NCBI RefSeq assembly: GCF_000757905.1 | Contig: NZ_JRLH01000001.1 | Direction: 5' to 3' (one strand) | Length of the DNA stretch: 64,000 bases | DNA from: Arsenophonus nilaparvatae | GTDB taxonomy: Bacteria > Pseudomonadota > Gammaproteobacteria > Enterobacterales > Enterobacteriaceae | In this document: piece after piece, positions 1 through 8,927 of the stretch | Layout of the letters: every line of letters starts with the position of its first letter | Numbering within the stretch: the first letter of the stretch is position 1 | Position numbers and translations under genes: made by a program | Notes under the pieces: model-generated | Told to the model about the DNA's origin: nothing | Databases searched by the model: none | The model's input: only the letters and a program-made list of their open reading frames with translations

Positions 1-1647
1 GCCAATTTTTTGCGGTTTTTTATCATGATAATAAGGATTAATATCATTCCCATTATAATTATCGATAATCAGGTTAGTACTTGTTGGCTGCCATGATAAT
101 TTTTGTTGTTGCTTACAGTAATCGTAGTAGTTGTTATTGCAATAGCCTTGTTGATTTGGGTAAAAGGCATTATAAGCTATGGTGTTGCCGTAATATAGCC
201 CAGGCCACTCTAAACCAAAAGTAAAGCCATTGCTGATGCCATTGGATATCGGCATTGAATAATATGTTGTAGAATAACCATTATTGTTGCAACCTGGATT
301 TGTCCAGGGACAGTAAGGATTTACGTTGTATCCTCCACATGGTGGGGCTGTGCAGCCAGTGTTGCTGACTTCATTATCAGAATAATCTTTTAAAGGTTTG
401 TCATCATCAATGGCGTTGTTTACTTTGGTATCGTCTATCTCGATAGTTGGTTGGTTATCTGTTTTTTTATTTGGCACAATATCGTTATGATTGCCACCCC
501 ATAATCTATCTTTGCCTTTGCCGCCATAAATGATGTCGTTACCTTTACCCCCTTCGATGGTATTGTTAGCATCGTTGCCAACAATCACATCATCACCTGA
601 GCCGCCGATAGCATTTTCAATAATGGCGCCCTGAGCAATTGAAACATTGGCTTTAAAGCTGCCGACATCAGAGAAGGAAGCTTCCTTTAAGCTAATGCGT
701 TGGTTTTGATAATAACCAGAAAAATCTAATGTATCGTTACCGCCTGCATCCCAGACACAAAAAACCGCTTTTTGCTTACTGTCGGTTAGGCTATAGAAAT
801 CTCTATTGCTATTGGAGTTAAATCCGTAAATGGTATCGCCAGTTCGGGTAGTGGTATTGACACCATGAATTTTTTGTATGGCGGCAATATCATGCATTAG
901 TGGCGCGGTTGGGTAATAGGTATTGTTATGGATATAGTTACCGATTCGCTCATTATAATGATGGTTAGCGCCAGTATTGGTTTCTTCCCAATAGCTCATA
1001 ACGCTGTATTGGAGAGAGTCTTCTTTATACGGAGCATTGTATTGATAGCCACCTTGCAAGGAGTTATAGTCACCAGGGTGATTTAATCCTAATGCATGTC
1101 CTATTTCATGACTATAAGTCTGGCTGCCACCGTTTTCTTGTGTCGGACGTAAGTTATCATGCTTATCGGTGTTGAACCAGATTTTGCTATCGATGCGGTC
1201 TATTCTATCAAAAGTTGTAAGGCCATCATTAGCAGCACCATGATAATTACCGAAGGTGAGCATGGCCTTTTCTGTAGAGTCGACTTTAACCAGTTTTATA
1301 TTGGTGACATCTTGCCAGGCTTGTAAACCAAGTATGGCTTTTTGCTGCTGATCTGCGGTTAGACCTTCTGGAGCAGGATAACGACTGTAGCTATATAAAC
1401 TTTTGTACTCTCGGTCGGAGTGTTCAGTCCAGTCGGGGAAAGAGTAAGTAATGGTTAGCGGTTGATTGTTGGTATGTTTTTGTTTCCAAAGTAGTGCAGT
1501 CTCCCCCCTTGATAATTGTTCTGCCGCCTCATCGACACTATAAGAGGGTTTATAATTGTAAATTAAGTTAGGTGTATTTTGTTGATAATTAATAAAATTT
1601 TTGACGCTACTCCACCCTTTATTTTTTCCATGTAAGGAATTATCCAT
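1..1647 (-). CDS. Serralysin-type secreted zinc metalloprotease (3' end beyond window)
   Basis: Extracellular metzincin protease of the M10B serralysin family, normally exported by a type I system through a C-terminal signal; no such exporter lies in the window. The open frame starts at ATG 1647, preceded by a GGAGAAG ribosome site, and is still open at base 1, giving at least 549 residues. The zinc motif HEIGHALGLNHP (about residues 181-192) and the Met-turn SVMSY are intact. Residues about 345-390 hold a short RTX block with GGxGxD repeats, shorter than usual. Beyond it, where serralysins normally end, about 160 more residues follow, rich in Asn, Tyr and Gly with six Cys (TGC, PPC, PYC, PGC, GYC and DYC contexts). 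Cysteine is rare in type I substrates, so this tail is odd. Protease identity is certain; the tail's role is unknown. Confidence 0.93.
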   Translation of the reverse strand, partial: MDNSLHGKNKGWSSVKNFINYQQNTPNLIYNYKPSYSVDEAAEQLSRGETALLWKQKHTNNQPLTITYSFPDWTEHSDREYKSLYSYSRYPAPEGLTADQQQKAILGLQAWQDVTNIKLVKVDSTEKAMLTFGNYHGAANDGLTTFDRIDRIDSKIWFNTDKHDNLRPTQENGGSQTYSHEIGHALGLNHPGDYNSLQGGYQYNAPYKEDSLQYSVMSYWEETNTGANHHYNERIGNYIHNNTYYPTAPLMHDIAAIQKIHGVNTTTRTGDTIYGFNSNSNRDFYSLTDSKQKAVFCVWDAGGNDTLDFSGYYQNQRISLKEASFSDVGSFKANVSIAQGAIIENAIGGSGDDVIVGNDANNTIEGGKGNDIIYGGKGKDRLWGGNHNDIVPNKKTDNQPTIEIDDTKVNNAIDDDKPLKDYSDNEVSNTGCTAPPCGGYNVNPYCPWTNPGCNNNGYSTTYYSMPISNGISNGFTFGLEWPGLYYGNTIAYNAFYPNQQGYCNNNYYDYCKQQQKLSWQPTSTNLIIDNYNGNDINPYYHDKKPQKIG

Positions 1648-2093
1648 AACTTTAACTTCTCCAATTTATAAATTTAAATTGTTAATTATTTATTGCACCT
1701 CTTTGCTTGCAGTTCATACAGTTTCAATTGTTGATAAAATATTATGTGAATATTTCAATCAGGATTATTTATCCGCTATTTAGTTGCCTAATTAAATGTC
1801 AACCTGGCGATAAAAAATCCATAATCAAATTTTTTTATATTTATAAAAATAAAATACCCCTTTCAGGAAAGAGAGTAAAATAAAACCTTAATGGTCGTAC
1901 CTGATTTTATTATATTAATCAATTAGTTATTGTTTATTATTTTACTCTTATTTAGTGTGTGGTTATTACCGTCATGCTTGGTAATTTGTTAATTTTAGAA
2001 ATAGTTGATATAAGAAATAACTACTGATTTGATTTTAATCTTGATGATAATCTGCAATGTTATAGCCATAAAAAATCATGCAGTTGGCTAAAA
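1648..2093. other. Gene-free spacer between the protease and ghxQ
   Basis: Very AT-rich spacer upstream of the leftward protease gene and downstream of leftward ghxQ. It should hold the protease promoter, but I could not pick a convincing -35/-10 pair. No supported gene; the only short reading frame overlaps the protease start on the opposite strand. Confidence 0.5.
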
Positions 2094-2127
2094 AATTTTT
2101 CCGAATCATCTTGCAGATTCGGAAAAA
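2094..2127 (-). terminator. Rho-independent terminator after ghxQ
   Basis: Perfect inverted repeat CCGAATC (2101-2107) / GATTCGG (2116-2122) with an 8-base loop, flanked by T and A runs that extend the stem. Read leftward, a T run follows the stem. It begins a few bases after the ghxQ stop, at the left end of the purine island. Confidence 0.8.
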
Positions 2128-2130
2128 GAA

Positions 2131-3498
2131 CTAAATCGCTAAGCCGCCATAATAAAAAATGACTAACAGTAGTGTTAGGAGCAGGGTGCTGGCATTAAGG
2201 CGATGCCATTCTTTGGCAAAAATACGGCCGATAACCAGGGTAACAAAACCAAACATTAGGCCGGTTGCGATATTACAAGTGAAAACAATAAAAACAGCGC
2301 ACACCAGGCCAGACATGGTGTCAACAAAATCATTAAAATTCAGTTTTGAGACATTCTGTAACATTAGTAAGCCAATGTACATTAACGCTGGTGCAGTGGC
2401 GTAATGGGGAATTAACAGTGATAGCGGTGCTAAAAATAACATCAATAAGAAAAGAATGCCTACCATCACGGCGGTTAAGCCGGTTTTGCCACCTGCTGCT
2501 GTGCCTGCTGTTGATTCTAGGTATACCGCAGCAGGTGATACGCCCATTACGCCCGCAAAAATAGAGCTTACTGAATCTATGGTAAATGCTTTGCCGCCAT
2601 CGATAACTTTATCCTCTTTATCTAGTAAATTGGCCTGACCAGCTACTGCGCGTAGGGTGCCGGTCGCATCAAATATGGCGGTGATAATCAGTGCTAACGC
2701 ATAGGGTAACATTTGTGGTTGTAAGGCGGCGCTAATGTTTAAGCTAAAAGTTAGTGATTGGCCACTATCATCAGTTAGTTTGGGTAGGGCAAATACGCCT
2801 TGAAATTGTATGTTGGGATCAAATATCAGACCCACAATAGAGATAGCGATGATCACCAATAAAATACTGCCGGGTATACGGTGTTTTTCTAGACCAAAAA
2901 TAATAGCCAGACCCAATAACGACATAATGGCTGGGAATGAGGTAAAGTCGCCAAGGGCAACCGGTAATCCGGCTAGTGGGTTTTTGGTGATTAAACCAAC
3001 ACCATTAGCCGCAATCAACAGAATAAAGAGTCCGATACCGATACCAGTGCCATAGGCAATACCTTGTGGTAAATGGCGTAATATCCAGGTACGGATGCCG
3101 GCAATTGAGATAATGGCAAGAACAATACCCATTAAGAAAACAATACCCAGTACAATTGGGATACTAATTTGTTGTCCTAATACCAGACTGAAAGCGGTAA
3201 AGGCGCACATTGAAGTGGTGCAGCCTATTGCCATCGGTAAGTTTGCCCATAACCCCATCAATAATGAACCAAGGCCAGCAACTAAACAGACCACCGTGAA
3301 GGTAGTGTTTGGCGGAAAACCCGCCTGGCTCAACATGTTTGGAATAACGACCACAGAATAAACCATGGCTAGGAACGTGGTGATGCCGGCTAAAATTTCT
3401 TGCCGAACATTGCTGTCACGTTCAGTAATTTTGAAAAATGTTTCGAGGGCTGTTGCCGTCTGTGTTTCGGTTGGCGCCTCCGGTAAATTGGCAGACAT
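2131..3498 (-). CDS. ghxQ: Guanine/hypoxanthine permease, NCS2 AzgA subfamily
   Basis: Inner-membrane proton-linked purine-base importer. At 455 residues it has the same length as E. coli GhxQ (YgfQ) and resembles it along the whole chain, including the N-terminal segment FKITERDS...VRQE and the AVFDATGT-like stretch FDATGTLRAVAGQANLLDK, conserved in AzgA-type purine carriers. Strong hydrophobic segments run throughout, consistent with the 14-helix NCS2 fold. It is the last gene of the leftward purine island, about 400 bases after xdhD, the same relative position and orientation as in E. coli. The likely job is to bring in hypoxanthine or guanine for the hydroxylases encoded upstream. Substrate is inferred from family and context. 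Confidence 0.9.
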   Translation of the reverse strand: MSANLPEAPTETQTATALETFFKITERDSNVRQEILAGITTFLAMVYSVVVIPNMLSQAGFPPNTTFTVVCLVAGLGSLLMGLWANLPMAIGCTTSMCAFTAFSLVLGQQISIPIVLGIVFLMGIVLAIISIAGIRTWILRHLPQGIAYGTGIGIGLFILLIAANGVGLITKNPLAGLPVALGDFTSFPAIMSLLGLAIIFGLEKHRIPGSILLVIIAISIVGLIFDPNIQFQGVFALPKLTDDSGQSLTFSLNISAALQPQMLPYALALIITAIFDATGTLRAVAGQANLLDKEDKVIDGGKAFTIDSVSSIFAGVMGVSPAAVYLESTAGTAAGGKTGLTAVMVGILFLLMLFLAPLSLLIPHYATAPALMYIGLLMLQNVSKLNFNDFVDTMSGLVCAVFIVFTCNIATGLMFGFVTLVIGRIFAKEWHRLNASTLLLTLLLVIFYYGGLAI

Positions 3499-3866
3499 AG
3501 TGCTGACCTCTTAGCGTGATTATGTGAAAGACGATGTGTTTGTAGGTGAACCATTCAAATTGTCGATTAGTGGTTTTAGGCGGGTTGTAATAAGCCGGTT
3601 AGCAATATGATAAAATAGGCTGAAGATAGGGATTGTTATTAATCTAAACGTATTATAAATGAGCGAGGTTGAGTCATTTTGGTTATTTTTATCCATAGTA
3701 TCCGACCTATTTTTTTATAATGACAATTAGAGCTGTCGGTAATTTTATTTTGCTGACCGATGACCAAAAAATCGTCAATATTCGCCTTCTGCTGTTATTT
3801 GTCGGCTAAAAAATTGCTTATTTAAGTCTGCTAAGTGAAGCAAATTAAAATAGTTAATTGATAGTT
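3499..3866. other. Long leader between xdhD and ghxQ
   Basis: About 370 bases with no supported gene, forming the upstream region of ghxQ. Its length suggests ghxQ has its own promoter or a structured leader. I did not recognise a PurR box, a known purine riboswitch fold or a clear sigma-70 promoter, but cannot exclude one. Confidence 0.4.
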
Positions 3867-3899
3867 GCAGCCTGAGTGGGAGGCTGCTAAAGCAGCCTC
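3867..3899 (-). terminator. Mutually exclusive stem-loops after xdhD (terminator or attenuator)
   Basis: Three copies of one arm alternate: GCAGCCT at 3867-3873, its complement AGGCTGC at 3881-3887, and GCAGCCT again at 3892-3898. The stem 3880-3899 (8 bp, TAAA loop) and the stem 3867-3887 (7 bp) cannot form together. They sit 6 bases after the xdhD stop. No T run follows, so this is not a classical terminator; it could be an attenuator or an mRNA 3' stabiliser ahead of ghxQ. Confidence 0.45.
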
Positions 3900-3905
3900 A
3901 ATTAA

Positions 3906-6776
3906 TTACAGTTTTCCCAAGGCAGTTAATATTTTTTCTGGCGTAAAATGCCAATCGCGCAACCAAATATTACAAGCATCATGGATAGCAGAGGCAATAG
4001 CTGGTGCGGCGCCATTGACGCCAATTTCAGAGATAGATTTGGCACCAAACGGCCCAACTGGGTCGTCACTGGGAACTAGGAAAGCACCAAAGTCAGCCGG
4101 AATATCGCCGATCTTGGGTGCTCCATAGCTACGCAGATCACGCGTTAATGGATTGCCTTGGCTATCATATTGGATCTCTTCAGTTAGGCTGTGGCCGATG
4201 GCACGTAGTGTAGCACCATAAATTTGACCAAGCGCTAAATCTGGGTTAATCGGGGTACCACAATCGAGTAGTGCGTAAAATTTGTTGAGCCGAATTTGGC
4301 CAGTTCGTAGATTAACTGCGACCTCAGCAAAATTGGCACCAAATGGAAAGGCAAAATCATTGGTCACGTAGCTGGCGGTGGCTACCAGTACACCAAATCC
4401 GGTGCCGGTCTCCGCTTGATGGGCAATTTCGGCATAACTGATTTGACCCTGTTTTCCACAGACGATGCCAGGGTGTGCTAACGAAACATCCTCTTTGGGC
4501 TCGTTGAGTATTTGCGCGCCATGAAAAAGTATTTTTTGGCGTAAGTTTTCCGCCGCTTTTTTGGCGGCATTACCCGAGAAGCAGGTGCCGGATGAGGCAT
4601 ATGCCCCTTTATCAAACAGGGCATGGTCGGTGTCGCCAGAAATGACATGGATTTCATTCAACGGGCAGCATAATACTTCGGCACACAGTTTTCCCAATAC
4701 GGTATCTAAACCGGTACCAATATCGGCGCCCCCAGAATGAACAATAAAGGTGCCATCAGATTCTAGCTTGATCATGCAGTTTGCCTGATCAATTTCTGGA
4801 ATACCCGATTTTTGCATAATGATGGCAACCCCTTTACCGATCCGCCAGTCGCCTGAAGCAGGTTTCGGTCCCTGCCAGTCAATCAATTGGCGTCCTTTAC
4901 GCAGGATTGGTGTTAAGGCACAACTGGCGGCGGTGGGCGCGCTGGTGGGCATTTTCCCTTCACCGATAGCGCCAAGGATCTTCAACTCTTGGCCTTCTTG
5001 AACCCGATTAAGCTCAATCAGATCCAGCTGATCAATACCTAATTTTTCCGCCAATTCAGCCATGGCCATCGTTAGCGCAAAATTACCCTTAGGTGCACCA
5101 TAGCCTTGATAGGCGCCGGCTGGACAGATGTTACTGTAATAAGTGGTGACTTGAAAATTAACATTATCGCAGGGGTAGAGAGGCAATGACAGCGCTGGGC
5201 CATTACTGGGTACGGTTAGCGCATGATTGCCATAAGGGCCGGTATTGGCGCGGAAATTCATGTCGATTGCAGTCAGTTTTCCGTCGTTAGTCGCACCGAG
5301 TTTAACGGTCACTTTAGCCACGTGGCGTGAAGTATTGGCAATAAACTCTTCTTCACGGCTATAACGGAAGTAGACCGGTCTACCCGTTACGCAGGTAGCC
5401 CAGGCACAAACTTCTTCTAATAGCATATCTTGTTTGGAACCAAAGCCGCCACCAACTCGTTCTTTAATGACATGGACTTTATGCTGTTTTAGCCCAACGA
5501 TACGTGCAACCTGGCGACGGAGGTGCCAGGGTACTTGAGTTGAGGCGTGGATCACTAAGCGATCACCATCCATATAGCTATAGCAAATATGTGGTTCGGC
5601 AGGACACTGTTGTACTTGTTTAGATTGGTAGGTACGTTCGATAATTACATCGGCTTTAGCAAATCCGTCAGCAATATCACCGATGCTACCATGAATACTA
5701 GCCGCAATATTGTTGATTGGGCGGGCACCGATCGGAAAGTTGATGATCATCTGCTCGCCACGATTTACCGCCTGTTGATTTTGCTGTGCCAGATCAGCAG
5801 GTGCACCGTTGATATAAACTACCGGCTCATCATGGACAATCGGGGCATCTGCAGCCATCGCTTCGTCAATTGACATGACAGGTTTTAATACCTGGTATTC
5901 CACTTCGATAAGTTTTAGCGCTGCCAGCGCAATCTCCTCATTTTCTGCGACAACGGCCGCCACGCGATCGCCAACATGGCGTAGTTTCTTGCCAAACATT
6001 CGGCGGTCAAGAGGTGAGGGTTCTGGCGCGCTTTGTCCTCCTGGGGTGTAGTAGATATCTGGGCAGTTAAGGTGGGTAATGACATGGATGACACCAGCTA
6101 GTGCTTCCGCTTTGGTGACATTAAGTTGTCTGATCACGGCATGGGCATGGGGACTGCGGAGCATTTTTATCACGCAGGCATTGTGGGCAATGCGATCTTC
6201 GACATAACAGGGTTTAGCTTGCACCATTTTGGCCGAATCGGTTTTAGGATGGATTTTGCCTATTAAGGTCAAGTCGTCGCGAAAAGTGGGGGCAACGGTT
6301 ATCTGATGAGCAGGATCTATCAGCCGATTTTTGGCTAAATCGACGACCGTATAAAACTGTTGGTAGCCGGCATCGCGACTAAATAAGCCAGACAGCGCGT
6401 CATCGATCTGTTCACGATCAGGATCAGCAATGCGGTTTAGTAAGTCAGTGATGATCAGTGCTGCAGCGGGATCATTGTAGCCAGATTGCACAATGCCGAC
6501 ATCGATCATCGCTTGTTGAACAATACTGAGTTGATTCCAACTAGCGAGTGATTCAGCCGTAACAATGGTTGCGTTATCCAGTTGTGCGGCGATCAGTAGT
6601 GAAGCATTATGGATGGTCTGATTAAATAAAATAGCATCAGAGCCAGCGAAGCCAAATCCATCGTCACTATTACGAACTGAATGCATGCCAAGATTGAAAA
6701 GCAGTTGCTGAACATTGTCACCAGCTCTGCACTCCAGTTCTTTGGAGCAGCCATTTAGTGTGAAACGAACCATCAT
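3906..6776 (-). CDS. xdhD: XdhD, molybdenum hydroxylase large subunit (putative hypoxanthine/purine oxidase)
   Basis: Molybdopterin-binding purine hydroxylase of the xanthine dehydrogenase superfamily, 956 residues from the chosen start, the length of E. coli XdhD (YgfN). The first about 160 residues form the degenerate ferredoxin-like region of XdhD (HSVRNSDDGFGFAGSD and VQSGYNDPAAALIITDLL) lacking the 2Fe-2S cysteines. The Moco domains follow, with ERVGGGFGSKQD and GAYQGYGAPKGN. I chose ATG 6776 over an in-frame ATG at 6803 because GAGGAG lies 8 bases upstream and the protein then opens MMVRFTLNG, matching the E. coli start. It overlaps the end of ygfM by 4 bases, suggesting translational coupling. 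With YgfM supplying FAD, electrons would need an Fe-S partner not encoded in this operon. The exact substrate is not settled for the family. Confidence 0.93.
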   Translation of the reverse strand: MMVRFTLNGCSKELECRAGDNVQQLLFNLGMHSVRNSDDGFGFAGSDAILFNQTIHNASLLIAAQLDNATIVTAESLASWNQLSIVQQAMIDVGIVQSGYNDPAAALIITDLLNRIADPDREQIDDALSGLFSRDAGYQQFYTVVDLAKNRLIDPAHQITVAPTFRDDLTLIGKIHPKTDSAKMVQAKPCYVEDRIAHNACVIKMLRSPHAHAVIRQLNVTKAEALAGVIHVITHLNCPDIYYTPGGQSAPEPSPLDRRMFGKKLRHVGDRVAAVVAENEEIALAALKLIEVEYQVLKPVMSIDEAMAADAPIVHDEPVVYINGAPADLAQQNQQAVNRGEQMIINFPIGARPINNIAASIHGSIGDIADGFAKADVIIERTYQSKQVQQCPAEPHICYSYMDGDRLVIHASTQVPWHLRRQVARIVGLKQHKVHVIKERVGGGFGSKQDMLLEEVCAWATCVTGRPVYFRYSREEEFIANTSRHVAKVTVKLGATNDGKLTAIDMNFRANTGPYGNHALTVPSNGPALSLPLYPCDNVNFQVTTYYSNICPAGAYQGYGAPKGNFALTMAMAELAEKLGIDQLDLIELNRVQEGQELKILGAIGEGKMPTSAPTAASCALTPILRKGRQLIDWQGPKPASGDWRIGKGVAIIMQKSGIPEIDQANCMIKLESDGTFIVHSGGADIGTGLDTVLGKLCAEVLCCPLNEIHVISGDTDHALFDKGAYASSGTCFSGNAAKKAAENLRQKILFHGAQILNEPKEDVSLAHPGIVCGKQGQISYAEIAHQAETGTGFGVLVATASYVTNDFAFPFGANFAEVAVNLRTGQIRLNKFYALLDCGTPINPDLALGQIYGATLRAIGHSLTEEIQYDSQGNPLTRDLRSYGAPKIGDIPADFGAFLVPSDDPVGPFGAKSISEIGVNGAAPAIASAIHDACNIWLRDWHFTPEKILTALGKL

Positions 6777-7552
6777 TTGCTTTTCTCCTCTTTTTGCCGG
6801 CAATCGGTCAATAGATCAGATATCAAAATGCCGGCAATGTAACGTTGGTATGCTGCGCTTCCTAATAAATTATCTGTTGGATGAATTGCATTACTAACCG
6901 CTTTTTCCAGTTCTTCTCCTGCTAATGTTAATGATTCGATAGCATGCAAGCGGCGTGCTTTCTCACCGACACCATCCAGGGCGATGCGGTATTCCTGATT
7001 ATCGCTGATAGCCACCGCCGCCGTAATAACTGACCAACCGGCGGCTGAATGGCTGATTTTGCCGGTGCTACAATGGTCAAAAGGTTTCTTGATAATAATT
7101 TCACTTAACAGTCGATCATTAGGTGCGGCTAAGTAATCTTCCAGCGACAAGAGTTGCCCATCGGCACACAGTAGCTGTGTATCTAACACTAATAAGACTG
7201 AAAGTAGCACTGATTCCGTTTGTTGGGCGGCTATCTCACCACCAATGGTAGATTGATTGCGTAGATGGCGAGAGTAGATAAAGCCTAACGCCTCATACAG
7301 TGCTTGGGGAATAGATGGTGTATCGCGTAATTGCTGTAACTTAGTGAGTGCTCCAATACGTAATGTACCGTTATCCCAATCAATACTATTCATCGGTAAG
7401 TTTTGTAGCGAAATGGCTATTTTGCATTCAGTTTTAGTCGGTGTTGCGTTTAATTTGCTGCCACCAGCAAACCAGACTGCCTGATGTTGAAAACGGCGCT
7501 TAAGATCCATTGCCTGTTCAATGGTGGTTGGTCGGAAAAATTGCTCAATCAT
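6773..7552 (-). CDS. ygfM: YgfM, FAD-binding subunit of the XdhD hydroxylase
   Basis: FAD-binding domain of the molybdopterin dehydrogenase medium-subunit family (CoxM/XdhB-like), 259 residues. Visible features are the N-terminal WFAGGSKLNATPTK stretch at the FAD pyrophosphate site and RHLRNQSTIGGEIA, equivalent to the second FAD-binding signature. Like E. coli YgfM it is short and has relaxed FAD motifs compared with XdhB. The gene lies between ssnA and xdhD and its stop overlaps the xdhD start, so the two are probably made together and form one enzyme. Function is inferred from family and invariant gene neighbourhood. Confidence 0.9.
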   Translation of the reverse strand: MIEQFFRPTTIEQAMDLKRRFQHQAVWFAGGSKLNATPTKTECKIAISLQNLPMNSIDWDNGTLRIGALTKLQQLRDTPSIPQALYEALGFIYSRHLRNQSTIGGEIAAQQTESVLLSVLLVLDTQLLCADGQLLSLEDYLAAPNDRLLSEIIIKKPFDHCSTGKISHSAAGWSVITAAVAISDNQEYRIALDGVGEKARRLHAIESLTLAGEELEKAVSNAIHPTDNLLGSAAYQRYIAGILISDLLTDCRQKEEKSK

Positions 7553-7602
7553 AATCCACCTGTTAATAGCTATTTTTTGTTGTAAGAGAAGGTGTTAGGT
7601 TT

Positions 7603-8925
7603 TTATTTCAGTGTGTTTATTCGTTGCCATAATTTAGCGGCAATTTTTTTGGCTTCAGCGTAAATAGGTTGATGATCAAAAGTAAATTGTCGATTTTCAT
7701 AAACCATAACACCGTCTATCATTACGCTATCAACACTGGCTGAACTTAAACCAAAGGCCAGATGTCCGGCGATATTTTCTGCTTGTAGTGGTGTTGGTGC
7801 TGCATAATCACAAATCGTTAAGTCAGCTTTATAACCCTTTTCTAGCTGGCCAAATTTAGCATTGAAGTTGCGTGCTAGTAAGGTATTACCACTCCACAGA
7901 TAGCGCGTAAAACTATCTTGCCATAGTGATCCGCCGGCATCGCGATGTTTAAAAAAGGCAAATTTCAATTCTTCCAGCATATCTGAACCGATGCCATCAG
8001 TGCCTAAAGCGACATTGTGGTAATTCGCTAATTGCGCGTTATAACCGACATGATTATTCATATTAGAGCGGGCGTTATGTACCAGGAAACCATCATTTTG
8101 ATTAAGGATCTGTATATCGTTGATCGACAAATAGAGCCCATGAGCAATTAATGTTTTGTGATTGATCAGATCGTATTCAGCTAAACGTTGTAAGGGATCT
8201 TTACCGTATTTATCATGGCTATGGGAGACATCATAGTGATCTTCTGCTATATGAATGTGCAAACCGCGTTGGGTTTCTTTGATGGCGTTTTGTAATAAAC
8301 CAAGTCCGTCATTGGATACCGTAAAGGGGGCATGAGCACCAATGTGGGCTTCTACCAAATAACGTTCTTTGTCTTTGGTGCTATCAATATATTTGGCGAA
8401 GTTAATATTTTCTTCAATACCAGCCTCGAGCTCTTGCAGACCACCATTGCGATCAGTGGTTTCAAAGCAGGTCATGCCTCGTAATCCGACTTTCAAAAAA
8501 GCGTTACGTAAAGTGTGCAGCGAGCCATGAATAAAATTGGGTGAGGCGTGATGGTCGATAACGGCAGTACAGCCACTTTTAATCGCTTCTAATGCGCAAA
8601 TCAGGCCACTATAGTAAAGCGCTTCTTCATCCAAAGCTCTGTCCAGTCGCCACCATAAATTTTTTAAAGTAGAAATAAAATCTGGGCAGGGAGGAATTTG
8701 CGCCATGATGCCCCGGGATAAGCCAGAGTAGAAATGGTTGTGGGCGCAGACAATACCAGGCATGACAATGCGGCCATTCATCTGTTTAATTTCTGCGGTT
8801 GGAAAACGGGCGGTCAAATTTGGATCAATAGCCAAGATCTCTGTATCCTGGATAGCGATATCGATATTTTCTCTCACCCGGGCAGGCTCAAACTCTACTG
8901 TCGTGGCATTTTTTAAAATTAGCAT
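7603..8925 (-). CDS. ssnA: SsnA, amidohydrolase-superfamily protein
   Basis: 440-residue metal-dependent aminohydrolase (E. coli SsnA has 442). Metal-site motifs are present: AHNHFYSGLSRG near residue 61 (HxH type), HIAEDHYD in the middle, and the late LGTDGIGSDM aspartate motif. The family includes guanine deaminase and chlorohydrolases; SsnA is a conserved member of the anaerobic purine/urate degradation gene set and probably hydrolyses a purine-derived ring or amidine. It starts 2 bases after the ygfK stop, so it sits in the ygfK-ssnA-ygfM-xdhD operon. The precise substrate is unknown. Confidence 0.9.
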   Translation of the reverse strand: MLILKNATTVEFEPARVRENIDIAIQDTEILAIDPNLTARFPTAEIKQMNGRIVMPGIVCAHNHFYSGLSRGIMAQIPPCPDFISTLKNLWWRLDRALDEEALYYSGLICALEAIKSGCTAVIDHHASPNFIHGSLHTLRNAFLKVGLRGMTCFETTDRNGGLQELEAGIEENINFAKYIDSTKDKERYLVEAHIGAHAPFTVSNDGLGLLQNAIKETQRGLHIHIAEDHYDVSHSHDKYGKDPLQRLAEYDLINHKTLIAHGLYLSINDIQILNQNDGFLVHNARSNMNNHVGYNAQLANYHNVALGTDGIGSDMLEELKFAFFKHRDAGGSLWQDSFTRYLWSGNTLLARNFNAKFGQLEKGYKADLTICDYAAPTPLQAENIAGHLAFGLSSASVDSVMIDGVMVYENRQFTFDHQPIYAEAKKIAAKLWQRINTLK

Positions 8926-8927
8926 AA

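Noticed and set aside
1601..1783. Short rightward frame at the protease start
   Set aside because: It overlaps the protease start region, has no ribosome site and no recognisable protein.
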